Counted from the stretch's first letter, positions 1 through 9,923 are shown. The stretch: DNA of 64,000 nt from Paenibacillus sp. UNC499MF (GCF_900107975.1 NZ_FNVF01000003.1:253155-317154), one strand, 5' to 3'. Made by a program: numbers and translations. Notes: a model not told the origin generated them from the sequence alone.

Positions 1-1453
1 GACCGGCGAGCCGGTCGATCAGCGCGAGCGCCGAGCGGCGCGCGGCCGTTTTGAGCTCCGCGGCCGTCTGGCGCATATACGTCATCGTGTATTCGTTTCC
101 GAACACGGCTTCCGTGTTAACCTGCGAAGCGAGCCATGAGGACGTGACCTCCACGCTGAACGCGTCAATATCGGCCAGCAGCTTCTCGTCGCTCATGCCG
201 ATGCCGCTGTACGCCCGGCGCAGCGCATCCCTCAGATGCCAATCCATCTGGGCGTGCACCTGCTCGGCGTAATCCTCGCGGAAAACCTCCAGACGCCGCT
301 CCACCTCCGCAGCCGTCTTCGCGGCCGCTCCGAAGAAGCCGACCTTGAAGCCCGGCTTGCGGCTCAGCAAATATTCATGCGCTTTGTCGCGGGTCAACGC
401 AGGCGTCACGTTCGCATTGTCGATGATCGCCGCAATCTCTTTCCTCAGCGAGTCCGTCAGCTGCCCGGGCAGCGACTGCGCTTCGTTCAGGCGGCGGGAC
501 AGCTCCTCGTACTCGGCCAATACTCCGGCCGATTCCTCTTCGTCCACGCGCTCGCGCAGAACCGCTTTCTGCGGTTCGCTCTGCTCCCTCAGCCACTGGA
601 TATGCTCGCCGATCAAATGATCCGCGGCCGCGTCCACGCTCGCTTCGCGAAGCTCCCGCTGCATGCCGATCAATCCGGACAGCAGCCATTTGAGCTTCCC
701 GGATTCGTTGCGCGGGTGGTCCGGCTGCTTCATCGTTACGAAGAACATCCCGTCCGGATAAATGCCCCAGCTGCGGAACGCCTCCAGTGCGCTTTCTTTG
801 TAAGTATCGAAAGACAGTTCTTCTTCCCGGTGTTTATCGATTTGGTTTACGATCAGGTAGAGCGGCTTGCCGCGTTCTTTCATCTGTTTCGTAAAAGCCA
901 GGTTTACTTCCGATTGAACATGGTTATAGTCCATGACATAGAAAACCGCATCGGCCAGATGAAGCGCCGACTCCGTAGCCATGTGATGGGCCCCGTCCGT
1001 CGAATCGATTCCCGGAGTATCCAGAAGCACGGCGTGCTCCCCGAGAAAAGGCAGCGGATACGAAATGTGAACTTCCTCGATATCCGTTCCGTTGACGCAG
1101 TAAGCGTCGAGTTCGTTCAGCGGGATCCGCCGTTTTCTGGCCTCTTCCTCGCCCTCGCTCCTCTGAACGACTTCCGCCCCTTCTTCCCCGCTCTCAATGC
1201 TAACAATATTCGCACTCGTCGGAATAGGGCTGGAGGGCAGAAGCCGGTGCCCGCATAAGGTGTTGATCAAAGTGGATTTGCCCGCCGAGAAGTGCCCGCA
1301 GAACGCAAGGACGGTCTTCTCGCCGCCTAGCTTGTCTTCCAGCTGAATCAGTTTGCGCACCCGCGCGCCGTCGCCGGCCCTCTTCATTTCTTCCCGAAGA
1401 CGGCCGAATGCGCGGAGAACCTCGTCCTTTCTTTGCTCCATAAGTCCATTCAT
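1..1453 (-). CDS. Dynamin-family GTPase, truncated by window edge
   Basis: Large GTPase of the bacterial dynamin family, which remodels or protects membranes. Read from the complement, the protein starts MNGLMEQRKD. It has a P-loop GHFSAGKST at about residues 53-61, then a G3 motif DTPGIDS and a G4 motif NQID, followed by a long helical region that runs off the left edge. I chose the ATG at 1453 because GGGAG lies about 12 nt upstream; an in-frame ATG at 1477 has no ribosome site. The C-terminus is not visible, so whether it is a tandem fusion like Bacillus DynA cannot be told. A sigma-A-like promoter lies just upstream. Confidence 0.85.
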   Translation of the reverse strand, partial: MNGLMEQRKDEVLRAFGRLREEMKRAGDGARVRKLIQLEDKLGGEKTVLAFCGHFSAGKSTLINTLCGHRLLPSSPIPTSANIVSIESGEEGAEVVQRSEGEEEARKRRIPLNELDAYCVNGTDIEEVHISYPLPFLGEHAVLLDTPGIDSTDGAHHMATESALHLADAVFYVMDYNHVQSEVNLAFTKQMKERGKPLYLIVNQIDKHREEELSFDTYKESALEAFRSWGIYPDGMFFVTMKQPDHPRNESGKLKWLLSGLIGMQRELREASVDAAADHLIGEHIQWLREQSEPQKAVLRERVDEEESAGVLAEYEELSRRLNEAQSLPGQLTDSLRKEIAAIIDNANVTPALTRDKAHEYLLSRKPGFKVGFFGAAAKTAAEVERRLEVFREDYAEQVHAQMDWHLRDALRRAYSGIGMSDEKLLADIDAFSVEVTSSWLASQVNTEAVFGNEYTMTYMRQTAAELKTAARRSALALIDRLAG

Positions 1454-1490
1454 TGAGTTTCTAATCTCCCATGCCATTGATATCGGTATA

Positions 1491-1519
1491 AGTGTAATCC
1501 CGGGTGTAGCGGAAGTCAA
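1491..1519 (-). promoter_or_regulatory. Sigma-A-like promoter of the dynamin gene
   Basis: On the complement, TTGACT and TACACT are separated by 17 nt, about 40 nt upstream of the chosen start. Match to consensus is 5/6 and 4/6. Inference from sequence only. Confidence 0.5.
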
Positions 1520-1646
1520 TTTCTGTTTATACGCAAAAACCCGTCCGTTCGCGCACGAGATGCAGACGCCGAGAAAATCAGCGTGTCCCTGTGCGGACAG
1601 ACGGGTAACCTGCTTGGAAGCCCGGTTGAAGCGGAACAAAAGCGGT

Positions 1647-1925
1647 TTAGGAAACCACTGCGCTCTCTTTTTCTTCCGGAAGGAAGATTTCGAAAACATC
1701 GCCGTGTTGAAGGATGGTAATGTCGCCTTCTTTCACTTTCATGACAACCACTTCCGGTTTTGTTCTCATTTTTTCGAGATAGTTCTCAGGCACTTCGCCG
1801 GATTCGCTGACGATAACGCCCTGAATTTCTTTTTCTTCATTTTCGGAGAGCGGTGTGTTCATAATTGTCTCGTACAAATCGGAAAATAGTTCGAAGTCTT
1901 TCGTGTAAACAGCTATGCATTTCAT
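1647..1925 (-). CDS. Small hypothetical protein (92 aa)
   Basis: Begins MKCIAVYTKD and is rich in Glu and Lys, with no signal peptide or membrane segment. A GAGGGATGAG ribosome site lies about 10 nt upstream of the ATG. It lies 29 nt downstream of nth on the same strand, so the two are probably co-transcribed. I do not recognise the family. The regular alternation of charged and beta-prone stretches suggests a small folded cytosolic protein. No function is proposed. Confidence 0.7.
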   Translation of the reverse strand: MKCIAVYTKDFELFSDLYETIMNTPLSENEEKEIQGVIVSESGEVPENYLEKMRTKPEVVVMKVKEGDITILQHGDVFEIFLPEEKESAVVS

Positions 1926-1954
1926 TTCTACTCATCCCTCACTACACATTCTTT

Positions 1955-2614
1955 TTAACTAGTTTTGCGTACTTTCTTGATTTTCATACGCCTTTTTCCT
2001 TCCGGACAGATGTCAAGCAGCGGGCAAATATCGCATTTCGGCGATTGCGCCTTGCAGTGGTACCTGCCGAAAAAAATAAGCCGGTGATGCGTCAAGGTCC
2101 ATTCCTCGCGAGGCACTTTTCGCATCAGTTTCTTCTCGACTTCGAGTACGGAGTCGTCCTTGCCCGCCAGTCCAAGCCGCTTCGACACCCGTTCTACATG
2201 AGTATCGACGGCGATTGCAGGAACCCCGAAAGCATTGGAAACGACTACGTTAGCCGTTTTGCGGCCTACACCGGGCAGCTCCACCAGTTGTTCGTGCGTG
2301 GTTGGAATCTGGCCGTCGTAGCGTTCGAGAATGAGTTGACACAGCTTCTGAATGTTCTTCGCCTTGTTGCGGTACAAACCGATGCGTCGGATGTCCTGCT
2401 CAAGCTCCTCCAGAGGGACGGCTAAATAATCTTCCGGCGTCTTATATTTTTGAAACAGCGTCTGGGTGACTTTATTCACGGTTTCATCTGTACACTGGGC
2501 GGATAGAAGCACCGCAATGGTTAACTCGAACGGATTCGAATGGTTCAATTCGCAGTGAGCGTCTGGAAACATTTCCCCAATCGTGTCCAAAATGTGCCTT
2601 ACCTTCTGATTCAT
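1955..2614 (-). CDS. nth: Endonuclease III (DNA glycosylase/AP lyase)
   Basis: Removes oxidised pyrimidines and cleaves the abasic site in base-excision repair. The 219-aa product has the helix-hairpin-helix LPGVGRKTA containing the catalytic lysine, the catalytic aspartate in AVDTHV, and a C-terminal 4Fe-4S ligand set C-X6-C-X2-C-X5-C. The start MNQKVRH at 2614 has a GAAGAGGT ribosome site; a longer in-frame reading to 2707 adds 31 residues without family similarity. In Bacillus subtilis nth follows asnS-dnaD; here those genes lie about 37 kb away. Confidence 0.96.
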   Translation of the reverse strand: MNQKVRHILDTIGEMFPDAHCELNHSNPFELTIAVLLSAQCTDETVNKVTQTLFQKYKTPEDYLAVPLEELEQDIRRIGLYRNKAKNIQKLCQLILERYDGQIPTTHEQLVELPGVGRKTANVVVSNAFGVPAIAVDTHVERVSKRLGLAGKDDSVLEVEKKLMRKVPREEWTLTHHRLIFFGRYHCKAQSPKCDICPLLDICPEGKRRMKIKKVRKTS

Positions 2615-2651
2615 GAGTACCTCTTCTTCAATTCCCCGTTTTCCTTTTACA

Positions 2652-2680
2652 AGTGTAGCGGAATGTTTGTCAGGTTGCAA
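2652..2680 (-). promoter_or_regulatory. Likely nth promoter
   Basis: Complement carries TTGCAA-N17-TACACT, ending about 38 nt before the nth start. The -10 hexamer is the same as in the dynamin-gene promoter. Prediction by eye. Confidence 0.45.
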
Positions 2681-2730
2681 TGGAAGGATGCAAACAAATG
2701 CGAACATTTTTCAAAAAAATTTTGGCAACC

Positions 2731-2757
2731 AAAAAACCGCCCTCGGGAGAGGACGGT
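2731..2757 (-). terminator. Terminator of the SLH-protein operon
   Basis: On the complement an inverted repeat (ACCGTCC ... GGGCGGT) is followed by a run of T, 11 nt after the SLH-protein stop codon. Confidence 0.85.
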
Positions 2758-2767
2758 CAGGCAATCC

Positions 2768-5455
2768 TTACTTTTCCATTTCGATGATTTTGTTATCCAC
2801 GATATAGACGGTTACCGTCTCTCCTTTGTTGAAAGAGGAGGCGGTGAGGGTTTCGGCGCCTTTGTGATAGTAAGCGCTGCGGTGGATATTATAACGCTCG
2901 GTAGAACCGCTGGCGTCGAACTGGATTTGGTTCACCGCGTACTCGTAGCTGCTGAATGTCTTGGTCATGGCAGCGGCGAGCTGGATGTTGATTTTGCCGT
3001 TCGACTGCTTGATCACTTGGACGCGATCCCCGGCTTTTATCGCATTCAGACCGATGAGGGTCGTGCCGTTCTTAACCACTGCATCCGTTCCGATAGTGTA
3101 CAGCTGGATTTTGCCCGTCGGCTCCTGAATGGTCAGCGTGCCGTTGACGGAATCCACATTCGTGACTTTACCGCGGGAAGGGCTTACGATCTCCGCTTTC
3201 ACGACGCTTCCGCCTTTATAGGTCACATACAGGTAGTCATCCGGTAAAATATCGGCCGTTGCGGCAGACGTACCGTCGCTTTTAACAATCTTCGTGTCTT
3301 TCAGAGTAAACGTCAAGCCGTTGTTAAGATCGTCTACGGCCGTAACCTGCTGGGAGCTGTTTACATACTGAACCTTCACGAGTGTAGAACGGTCGACGAC
3401 TACTTTCGTTACGCCCGCCTGATTGTAATCGAGGGATGCCGTTACCAGGTCCCCGATTTTAAGATCGGCGAGGGTTGCGCCGCTTTTGTTCGGAATTTCT
3501 ACGGCCGGCGAGTACATTTTAAATGTAAACGACTGTCCGTTGTTCGCACGGATCGACATTTCATTGGCTACCGTGTTGATTTGCGTGATCGTACCGCTAA
3601 CGTCAAGGGAAAGCTGAATCGCCGTCACTTTGTTTTTCGATACTTTCAGGTCGACTTTCTTGCCCTCGGTGAAAAGGGAAGCGAAGCCCGGATAGTTTTT
3701 AAACGACATCGACGTGCCGCCGTAAGTAACGACCGTATTGTCCGAAATCGTGTAGGCGCCCGGCGTTCCGTCCGCATGCTGGACGTTCAGCTGGTTGTAT
3801 TTCGAATCGAAACGGATAAACGTAGCGAACAAAAGGTTGGAAATCGAACGGTTCGTCACGGTGATTTTCACGATCTGATCGTTCGCGATATCCATCGTCA
3901 GCTCGTCATTCTCATCCAGGTCATACAGACTTGGAGAGCCGACTCCGTCAATTACGACTTGAACGTTAGTCGCTAATTTGCCGGCGCCGAAACTGCCGTC
4001 CGTTTCCTTGTAAAAGATACCCGTTTTATCACTGCTCAAACTGGAGAAAGTACCTTTAACCGTCTTGCTGACGCCGGTTCTCGTTTTGATTTTGACCTGC
4101 GTGATTTGGCTGTTCTCAAGCGTATAGGAGACGGCGTCTCCCGCTTTGATCGCGGTTTTGTCCACGAGACGGTTATCCGCATCTACGATCGTCGGATTTT
4201 TGGCCAGCGTGTATGACTCCGATTGTCCGCTCGTCAAGTCCACAAGCGCCACGGTGTCGCCGTTTACGCTCTGTACCGTACCTTCGGACGTTTTGTTCAC
4301 GGGAACTTCGCGGACGACCACTTGGCCGTATTCCTTGCTCCCCGTGATAGAGTTGCGGCGGAGTTCCAGCTTGCTGCCCACGACGAGCGAAGACAGGCTG
4401 ATTTCCTGGCCTTTGCCATCAAGCACCAAAGCGCCGCTGCCGATTTCGTACGCTTCGAAATTATCGAGTGTAAGCTTGCGGTCCTTCACGTTCAGCAGCG
4501 TTCCCGTAACTTTCTCGGAGCGGTCTTCGTCTTTTAGGACCTCGGCATAGTAAGCCGTTCCGCCCTGCTGGACGAGGGAAACCTGATAAGTGTACGCCAG
4601 CTCCGAAGATTGGATCGGATTATCGTTTTTGTTTCCGTAGAATACGGATTCCGGCGTCAATTTATAAGAAGTGGTTTTCCCCTTCTCGTCGAAAATGCTG
4701 ATCTTATCCGCGCTTACATGATTCACATAGCCGCGTACGACGCGGGAAGACAAGTTCTTGCTGTGACGCTCGGCACGGCTGAGGAACGTAGCCATTTGAG
4801 CACGGGTGACTTCTCCCTTCGGACGGAAAGTTCCGTCTTCAAAGCCGTCTACGATTCCCAGCACGGTAGCCGCGCTAATGTACGGCTTGGCCCAGCTGGA
4901 AATGCTCTTCAGATCGGTAAAAGCCGGCGTATCGTCCGCCAGGCCGTTAGCCGTTTCCTGCTGCCCGATCGCGCGGATCGTCAGCTTCGTTACCCATTCA
5001 CGGGAAGCCGGCTTGCTGCCCCAGTTTTTCGAGCCGTCTTTTTCTTCGTCTACGGAAATCAGCTTCTTCTCGATAGCGGCCGCTACATATTTCTGAGCGT
5101 AAGTGTCCACTTTCAGAGGGAGATTGTAAGAAGTATTATCACTAAGGCCGGATTCAAGTCCGAGTGTGCGGACCGCCATAATGATAACATCCTGCTGGGA
5201 TACGGAAGCTTCCGGACGGTAATTGCCTTTCTCATCGCCTTCTACAATGCCTTCAAGCGCGAGTTTGGTAATGTGTCTTAGTGCCCAATGTGTATTTACG
5301 ACATCCGGAAAATTCTTCTTAAGCGCTTCAGCGATTGTGGATTGAGCGGATGACGTCGTCTCGGTGGTTTTGTTGTCCGCATAAGCCGGACTTAAAGAAA
5401 TGCTGGAGGCGATCAAAGCGCCTGCCAGCAACATTGCGGTTTTATTCGTTTTCAT
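2768..5455 (-). CDS. S-layer-homology (SLH) domain surface protein
   Basis: Secreted cell-surface protein of 895 aa. It has a Sec signal peptide (about residues 1-26, cleaved after SPAYA), then three SLH modules: about residues 48-105 (FPDV..HWA), 110-165, and 178-235 (FTDLKSISSWAKPYI). SLH modules bind pyruvylated wall polymers. The remaining roughly 650 residues are repetitive, beta-rich, Thr/Ser/Val/Asp-rich segments resembling successive small beta-barrels; I recognise no enzyme motif. It is the last gene of an amidase-GerMN-SLH operon, 38 nt after the GerMN gene, so a role in envelope structure is likely. Confidence 0.9.
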   Translation of the reverse strand: MKTNKTAMLLAGALIASSISLSPAYADNKTTETTSSAQSTIAEALKKNFPDVVNTHWALRHITKLALEGIVEGDEKGNYRPEASVSQQDVIIMAVRTLGLESGLSDNTSYNLPLKVDTYAQKYVAAAIEKKLISVDEEKDGSKNWGSKPASREWVTKLTIRAIGQQETANGLADDTPAFTDLKSISSWAKPYISAATVLGIVDGFEDGTFRPKGEVTRAQMATFLSRAERHSKNLSSRVVRGYVNHVSADKISIFDEKGKTTSYKLTPESVFYGNKNDNPIQSSELAYTYQVSLVQQGGTAYYAEVLKDEDRSEKVTGTLLNVKDRKLTLDNFEAYEIGSGALVLDGKGQEISLSSLVVGSKLELRRNSITGSKEYGQVVVREVPVNKTSEGTVQSVNGDTVALVDLTSGQSESYTLAKNPTIVDADNRLVDKTAIKAGDAVSYTLENSQITQVKIKTRTGVSKTVKGTFSSLSSDKTGIFYKETDGSFGAGKLATNVQVVIDGVGSPSLYDLDENDELTMDIANDQIVKITVTNRSISNLLFATFIRFDSKYNQLNVQHADGTPGAYTISDNTVVTYGGTSMSFKNYPGFASLFTEGKKVDLKVSKNKVTAIQLSLDVSGTITQINTVANEMSIRANNGQSFTFKMYSPAVEIPNKSGATLADLKIGDLVTASLDYNQAGVTKVVVDRSTLVKVQYVNSSQQVTAVDDLNNGLTFTLKDTKIVKSDGTSAATADILPDDYLYVTYKGGSVVKAEIVSPSRGKVTNVDSVNGTLTIQEPTGKIQLYTIGTDAVVKNGTTLIGLNAIKAGDRVQVIKQSNGKINIQLAAAMTKTFSSYEYAVNQIQFDASGSTERYNIHRSAYYHKGAETLTASSFNKGETVTVYIVDNKIIEMEK

Positions 5456-5493
5456 GCTTGCCCGTGTTCTCCTCTCGATTGCACGTTCTCTCT

Positions 5494-6078
5494 TTATTTG
5501 CGTTTAATCGGGTAAGGCAGATCCATATGGCCCATCAGGGATTCCACCTGTCCGCCGTCTTTCGTAATGTAGATGGCTTTCACTTCCGGGAACTGGAACA
5601 CCGTTTTCTTCAACGCATCCAGGAAAAACTGTTCCCCGCCGGAGCCGAGCTGTGCGCCTTCGCCCAGTTTCAGATCGAGTTTGAGCTCGTCCTTCTCGAA
5701 TTTAACCGATTGGAAAGTGACGTCGTTAAAAAGCGGTACGGCTTGCGCGTCGTCGCTTTTCTTCAAAGCTTCCAGGGCCGATTTGTACTTGTCCCCTTCG
5801 GTTTTATAAGAAATTTTGACGTTCTTCTCTACCAGCTTCGTAAGATCCGGATCGCTGTAATAAGCTTTAATCTCAGTTTGTTTAGCCTCCGGTGAAGGAG
5901 ATGGTGACGGCTTTACGGAAATAGTCGGCTCAGGTGAAGGGCTCACGGTTTCAACCGGTGCCGGTGTGGAACCTCCGTTATTGCTTGCCAGAGGCTGCTG
6001 TTTCTGGCCGCAGCCGGATGCGACTGCCAACACCAGAGAGCCTACCACGATCCCCTGTACCCATAATTTTTTCTTCAT
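5494..6078 (-). CDS. GerMN-domain lipoprotein
   Basis: 194-aa predicted lipoprotein. The signal peptide ends in a lipobox (VASGC), followed by a Pro/Ser/Thr-rich linker (about residues 30-68) and a C-terminal GerMN domain (about 70-190) with the typical YYSDPDLTKL and FLDALKKTVFQFPEV segments. GerMN domains occur in spore germination protein GerM and in wall-associated lipoproteins. The gene lies 21 nt after the amidase gene, which suggests a peptidoglycan-related role. It could serve sporulation or germination; the sequence does not decide this. Confidence 0.88.
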   Translation of the reverse strand: MKKKLWVQGIVVGSLVLAVASGCGQKQQPLASNNGGSTPAPVETVSPSPEPTISVKPSPSPSPEAKQTEIKAYYSDPDLTKLVEKNVKISYKTEGDKYKSALEALKKSDDAQAVPLFNDVTFQSVKFEKDELKLDLKLGEGAQLGSGGEQFFLDALKKTVFQFPEVKAIYITKDGGQVESLMGHMDLPYPIKRK

Positions 6079-6099
6079 GCTACACCCACTCCTTGCTTA

Positions 6100-7506
6100 T
6101 TACGAAATCTTCAAATACTCTTTGATGGCAGCTACGAAAGAGGCCGCGACTTTGTCCTGGAAAGCGGACGTGTACATCAGAGCTTCCTCCTGCGCGTTGG
6201 ATAAAAATCCGACTTCGGCAAGGGCTGCCGGCATCTTCGTTTCTCTCACTACATGAAGGTCGCCTTCTTTTACTCCCCGGTTTTTGAACCCGGTCGCTTC
6301 CAGCAAATGCTTCTGAACGACGTTCGCGAATGCTTTGCTGTCCGCACGCTCGTAATAGAAGGTTTCGGTACCGCCTGCTGTCGGAGTCGCCTTGTTCGCA
6401 TGAATCGAAAGGAACAGGTCGGCATCCAGGTTATTAGCAAATTCGGAACGGCCTTTCAGTGTGACAAAAGTGTCCGTCGAACGCGTCATATACGTCTGGA
6501 TATTCGGTTCTTTCTCCAGCAGCTTCGCTACTTTATTCGCGACGGCCAGTACAAAATCCTTTTCTTTCTTGTTGGTCAGGGAAACCGCACCTGAATCCGT
6601 TCCGCCGTGACCTGCGTCAATAACGACTTTGTATTTGGTTTTACCCGGTTCCGGAGCTTTCAAAACTCCAACGAGCAGGTTCGCCTGTCCCGCTGCGGCA
6701 CTGATCGTAAGATCCGCGTTCGCTTTCATGTCAAGCGTAATTCTTACGGTTGCCGGATCATTGTTGAAATTCGAAAATCTCACCTTCTCTACCATCGGAT
6801 GCAGGGAAGGGACTTCACCGACATTGTTGACGAGTTTGCCGGCAAGCGAGGCGTCAAGCTCCGTACCCGGCAGATCGATGACGATCCGGTCCGGCGAGGT
6901 AAGCTTGAATACGTTCGCTTGGGGAGACTTCTTGTCCGTTCCGACCAGAAGCTGATCCTTGGTCAATTGGATCGTTTTCACAAGCACCTTATCCGATACC
7001 TGGCCGGGATTCGGCGTCGGCGTCGGTGTCGGTGTTGTGGGCGGTGTTCCCGCACCGGAGCCTTGTCCGCTCTTCGGGAAAATTTGTACTGTGCTGGTTT
7101 CTTGAACCCATTTGAAATCGTAGCCGATTTTCTGTCCGACGAACCTAACGGGAACGAGCACATTGCCCTTCACGTTCATCGGGGCGACCTCAAGTTGTTC
7201 AGCCCTGCTACCGTTGACGACCGGTTTGCGGTCACCGACTGTAAGCTGGATCTTCATGCTGTCACGAACAATAGTCGCGGTCTGCTTCGACTGATCCCAG
7301 GTCACCTTGGCACCGAGTTTCTCGAAAATTTGCCGAATCGGAACCAACACATTACCATCCACGTTGAGCGGGTCCACTTCGGTTGTCAGCGTCTTGCCGT
7401 CCAGCACGATTTTAGCGGTTGGGGGGGACGTTGCACCGAAAGCCAATGAGGGCAGGAGCAGAGCGATCATGAGCAGCGTGGCGACAGTGGACCAAAGTTT
7501 CATCAT
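6100..7506 (-). CDS. N-acetylmuramoyl-L-alanine amidase (stalk + AMIN + Amidase_3)
   Basis: Secreted zinc amidase that cleaves the bond between MurNAc and the stem peptide. The 468 residues comprise a signal peptide (1-25), two copper-amine-oxidase-like stalk repeats (about 33-145, each with the GNVLVPIR/GNVLVPVR motif), a Pro/Thr linker, an AMIN domain (about 175-275), and an Amidase_3 domain (about 292-466). Zinc ligands and catalytic residues are visible as DAGHGG, the Glu of KEKD, SIHAN and LAEVGF. AMIN domains target such enzymes within the wall. First gene of the three-gene envelope operon; the ribosome site AAGAGGTG supports the start at 7506. Confidence 0.95.
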   Translation of the reverse strand: MMKLWSTVATLLMIALLLPSLAFGATSPPTAKIVLDGKTLTTEVDPLNVDGNVLVPIRQIFEKLGAKVTWDQSKQTATIVRDSMKIQLTVGDRKPVVNGSRAEQLEVAPMNVKGNVLVPVRFVGQKIGYDFKWVQETSTVQIFPKSGQGSGAGTPPTTPTPTPTPNPGQVSDKVLVKTIQLTKDQLLVGTDKKSPQANVFKLTSPDRIVIDLPGTELDASLAGKLVNNVGEVPSLHPMVEKVRFSNFNNDPATVRITLDMKANADLTISAAAGQANLLVGVLKAPEPGKTKYKVVIDAGHGGTDSGAVSLTNKKEKDFVLAVANKVAKLLEKEPNIQTYMTRSTDTFVTLKGRSEFANNLDADLFLSIHANKATPTAGGTETFYYERADSKAFANVVQKHLLEATGFKNRGVKEGDLHVVRETKMPAALAEVGFLSNAQEEALMYTSAFQDKVAASFVAAIKEYLKIS

Positions 7507-7568
7507 ACACCTCTTACACTTATTTTTCAGCGTTCGTCTCTTCTCGCCGAGTTGCCCGCCTCATCTCT

Positions 7569-7598
7569 ATTCTACCAAATTATGCTACGGTCAGACAA
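7569..7598 (-). promoter_or_regulatory. Likely promoter of the amidase operon
   Basis: Complement has TTGTCT-N18-TAGAAT, about 60 nt upstream of the amidase start. Moderate match to sigma-A consensus. Confidence 0.4.
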
Positions 7599-7748
7599 CG
7601 AGAGCATAGATTCGACGGCGCCGAACATAGAGTTAGACGCAGGTTTAATGCCAAAAGTTGCACGAATTCGCCTAATAACCTTCTATATCGGCTTTTTTGA
7701 GGCAGTTTGGTAGATTTAAAGAGATATATTGGAAAAGAAAAGACATGC

Positions 7749-7786
7749 AAAAAAACCGTTCCCTATGGCAGGAAACGGTTTTTTGA
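7749..7786 (-). terminator. Terminator downstream of leuD
   Basis: Inverted repeat AAACCGTT/AACGGTTT with A and T runs on both sides, 18 nt past the leuD stop. It could act in both directions. Confidence 0.85.
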
Positions 7787-7803
7787 GGACCGGCTTACGC
7801 CGT

Positions 7804-8412
7804 CTACAGATTCAGTGCAAGACGGCCTTGATGCTGAGCCTCATAAGCGGAAATTTTATCCGCATGCTGCAGCGTCAGTCCGATATCGTCAAGCCCTTGA
7901 AGAAGGAATTGACGGCGGTGCTCGTCAAGATCGAAATCGATCTTCAGACCGTATTCGTCCGTCAGCGTCTTGTTTTCCAGATCGACGTTGAGCTTGTAGC
8001 CCTCATGCTGCGCCGTACGCTGGAACAATTCTTCCACCTGTTCTTCGCTCAGCTTGATCGGCAGAATGCCGTTTTTAAAGCAGTTGTTGTAGAAAATATC
8101 CGCGTAAGAAGGCGCGATGACGACTTTGAAGCCGTAATCGAGAATCGCCCAAGGCGCATGTTCCCGGGAAGATCCGCAGCCGAAGTTCGCACGCGAAATG
8201 AGCACGGAAGCTCCCTGATAACGCGGCTTGTTAAGGTCAAAAGTCGGGATCACCTGGCCGTCCTCGGTGAATCTCCATTCGAAGAACAGAAATTGTCCGA
8301 AGCCGGTGCGCTCGATACGCTTCAAAAATTGTTTGGGGATGATAGCGTCTGTATCTACGTTAACACGGTCAACCGGACCGACGAGCCCGGTATGTTGTTT
8401 GAATGCTTCCAT
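7804..8412 (-). CDS. leuD: 3-isopropylmalate dehydratase small subunit
   Basis: Small subunit of isopropylmalate isomerase, which converts 2- to 3-isopropylmalate in leucine synthesis. The 202-aa product shows the swivel-domain signature [13 protein letters not shown] near residue 78 and the family N-terminus ([23 protein letters not shown], shown in part). It lies 35 nt downstream of leuC and forms an operon with it. Length and motifs are normal. Confidence 0.97.
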   Translation of the reverse strand: MEAFKQHTGLVGPVDRVNVDTDAIIPKQFLKRIERTGFGQFLFFEWRFTEDGQVIPTFDLNKPRYQGASVLISRANFGCGSSREHAPWAILDYGFKVVIAPSYADIFYNNCFKNGILPIKLSEEQVEELFQRTAQHEGYKLNVDLENKTLTDEYGLKIDFDLDEHRRQFLLQGLDDIGLTLQHADKISAYEAQHQGRLALNL

Positions 8413-8447
8413 GATTGATTTCCTCGCTTCCTGTTATCTCGTTCTGG

Positions 8448-9869
8448 TTACGCTTCCTGCGGCACTTTGTACGTCCAGCCGCGCACGTCCGTGAAGCGGC
8501 CTTCGATCGCCGCTGCGGCGGCCATCTCCGGAGAAACAAGGTGCGTTCTGCCTCCGCGGCCCTGACGGCCTTCGAAGTTGCGGTTCGATGTGGATGCGCA
8601 GCGCTCACCCGGGCTGAGAACGTCCGGATTCATGGCGAGGCACATGCTGCAGCCCGCATCGCGCCACTCGAAGCCCGCTTCGACGAAGATCTTGTCGAGG
8701 CCTTCTTTCTCAGCCTGCAGTTTAACGCGGCCCGAACCGGGAACGACAATCGCGTTCACGTTCGGATTGACTTTGTAGCCGTTCGCCACGGCCGCGGCAC
8801 GACGCAGATCCTCGATGCGGCCGTTCGTGCAGGAGCCGATGAATACGCGGTCGACGGTAAGCTCCGTCATCGGTGTTCCGGGCTCTAGGCCCATATATTC
8901 AAGCGCCTTCTCAGCCGCTTTACGCTCATTCTCCGTCGCCATTTCCTGCGGGTTAGGCACGCTGCTTGTGACGCCTGTGCCCATGCCCGGGCTTGTGCCC
9001 CAGGTAACCTGCGGCACGAGGGAAGCGGCGTCGAAGTCAACGACGAGGTCGTAGGACGCGCCTTCGTCCGTGGTCAGCAGCTTCCAGCCTTCGACCGCCT
9101 GGTCGAAGGCCGCATCCTGCGGCACGTACTGGCGGCCGCGCAGGTATTCGAACGTCGTCTCGTCGGGAGCGATCAGTCCCGCTCTGGCACCGGCTTCGAT
9201 CGACATGTTGCAGACGGTCATGCGCTCTTCCATGGACAATCCGCGGATCGCTTCGCCCGTATATTCGATGACGTAGCCAGTCGCAAAATCCGTTCCGTAC
9301 TGGGCGATGATGCCCAGAATAAGGTCTTTTGCGGTAATGCCGACAGGCAGGGCGCCGTTTACGCGGACTTCCAGCGTCTTCGGTTTCGACTGCTGCAGCG
9401 TCTGGGTAGCAAGCACGTGCTCGACTTCGCTTGTGCCGATTCCGAACGCCAGGGCGCCGAAGGCACCGTGCGTGGACGTGTGGCTGTCGCCGCAAACGAT
9501 CGTCTTGCCCGGATGAGTCAGGCCGAGTTCGGGACCCATAACGTGGACAACGCCTTGATCCACATGGTTCAGGTCGAACAGGGTAACGCCGAAATCGCGG
9601 CAGTTTTGCGAAAGCGTATCGATCTGCTGTTTGGAAATCGGGTCTTTGATGTTAAAACGGTCTTTCGTCGGCACGTTGTGGTCCATCGTGGCGAAAGTCA
9701 GCTCCGGACGGCGCACCTTGCGTCCGCTCAGACGGAGTCCTTCGAAAGCCTGCGGAGAAGTTACCTCGTGTACGAGATGAAGATCGATGTACAGGATGCT
9801 CGGTTTTCCTTCTTCTTGATAAATCACGTGGTTATTCCAAATTTTTTCGAATAATGTTTTTTTACTCAT
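8448..9869 (-). CDS. leuC: 3-isopropylmalate dehydratase large subunit
   Basis: Catalytic 4Fe-4S subunit of isopropylmalate isomerase; pairs with LeuD. The 473-aa protein has the aconitase-family cysteines in GSCTNGR and CSMC and the active-site stretch [10 protein letters not shown]. The start at 9869 ([11 protein letters not shown]) has a GGGGTGAG ribosome site; the reading frame remains open to 9980 but that extension overlaps the promoter region. leuA and leuB are not in the window. Divergent from a LysR-type gene. Confidence 0.97.
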   Translation of the reverse strand: MSKKTLFEKIWNNHVIYQEEGKPSILYIDLHLVHEVTSPQAFEGLRLSGRKVRRPELTFATMDHNVPTKDRFNIKDPISKQQIDTLSQNCRDFGVTLFDLNHVDQGVVHVMGPELGLTHPGKTIVCGDSHTSTHGAFGALAFGIGTSEVEHVLATQTLQQSKPKTLEVRVNGALPVGITAKDLILGIIAQYGTDFATGYVIEYTGEAIRGLSMEERMTVCNMSIEAGARAGLIAPDETTFEYLRGRQYVPQDAAFDQAVEGWKLLTTDEGASYDLVVDFDAASLVPQVTWGTSPGMGTGVTSSVPNPQEMATENERKAAEKALEYMGLEPGTPMTELTVDRVFIGSCTNGRIEDLRRAAAVANGYKVNPNVNAIVVPGSGRVKLQAEKEGLDKIFVEAGFEWRDAGCSMCLAMNPDVLSPGERCASTSNRNFEGRQGRGGRTHLVSPEMAAAAAIEGRFTDVRGWTYKVPQEA

Positions 9870-9906
9870 GTCGCTCACCCCAGATAAAGATTCCGTTAAT
9901 CTAATT

Positions 9907-9923
9907 GATAATCTTATGCTATC
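9907..9923. promoter_or_regulatory. Candidate LysR-type operator 2
   Basis: Dyad GATA-N9-TATC, which contains a T-N11-A core. It overlaps the predicted leuC -10 region and start point, as an activator-type second site often does. Confidence 0.4.

Noticed and set aside
236-1258. 340-codon plus-strand open frame
   Set aside because: It is the antisense shadow of the dynamin-like GTPase, which has clear motifs on the other strand.
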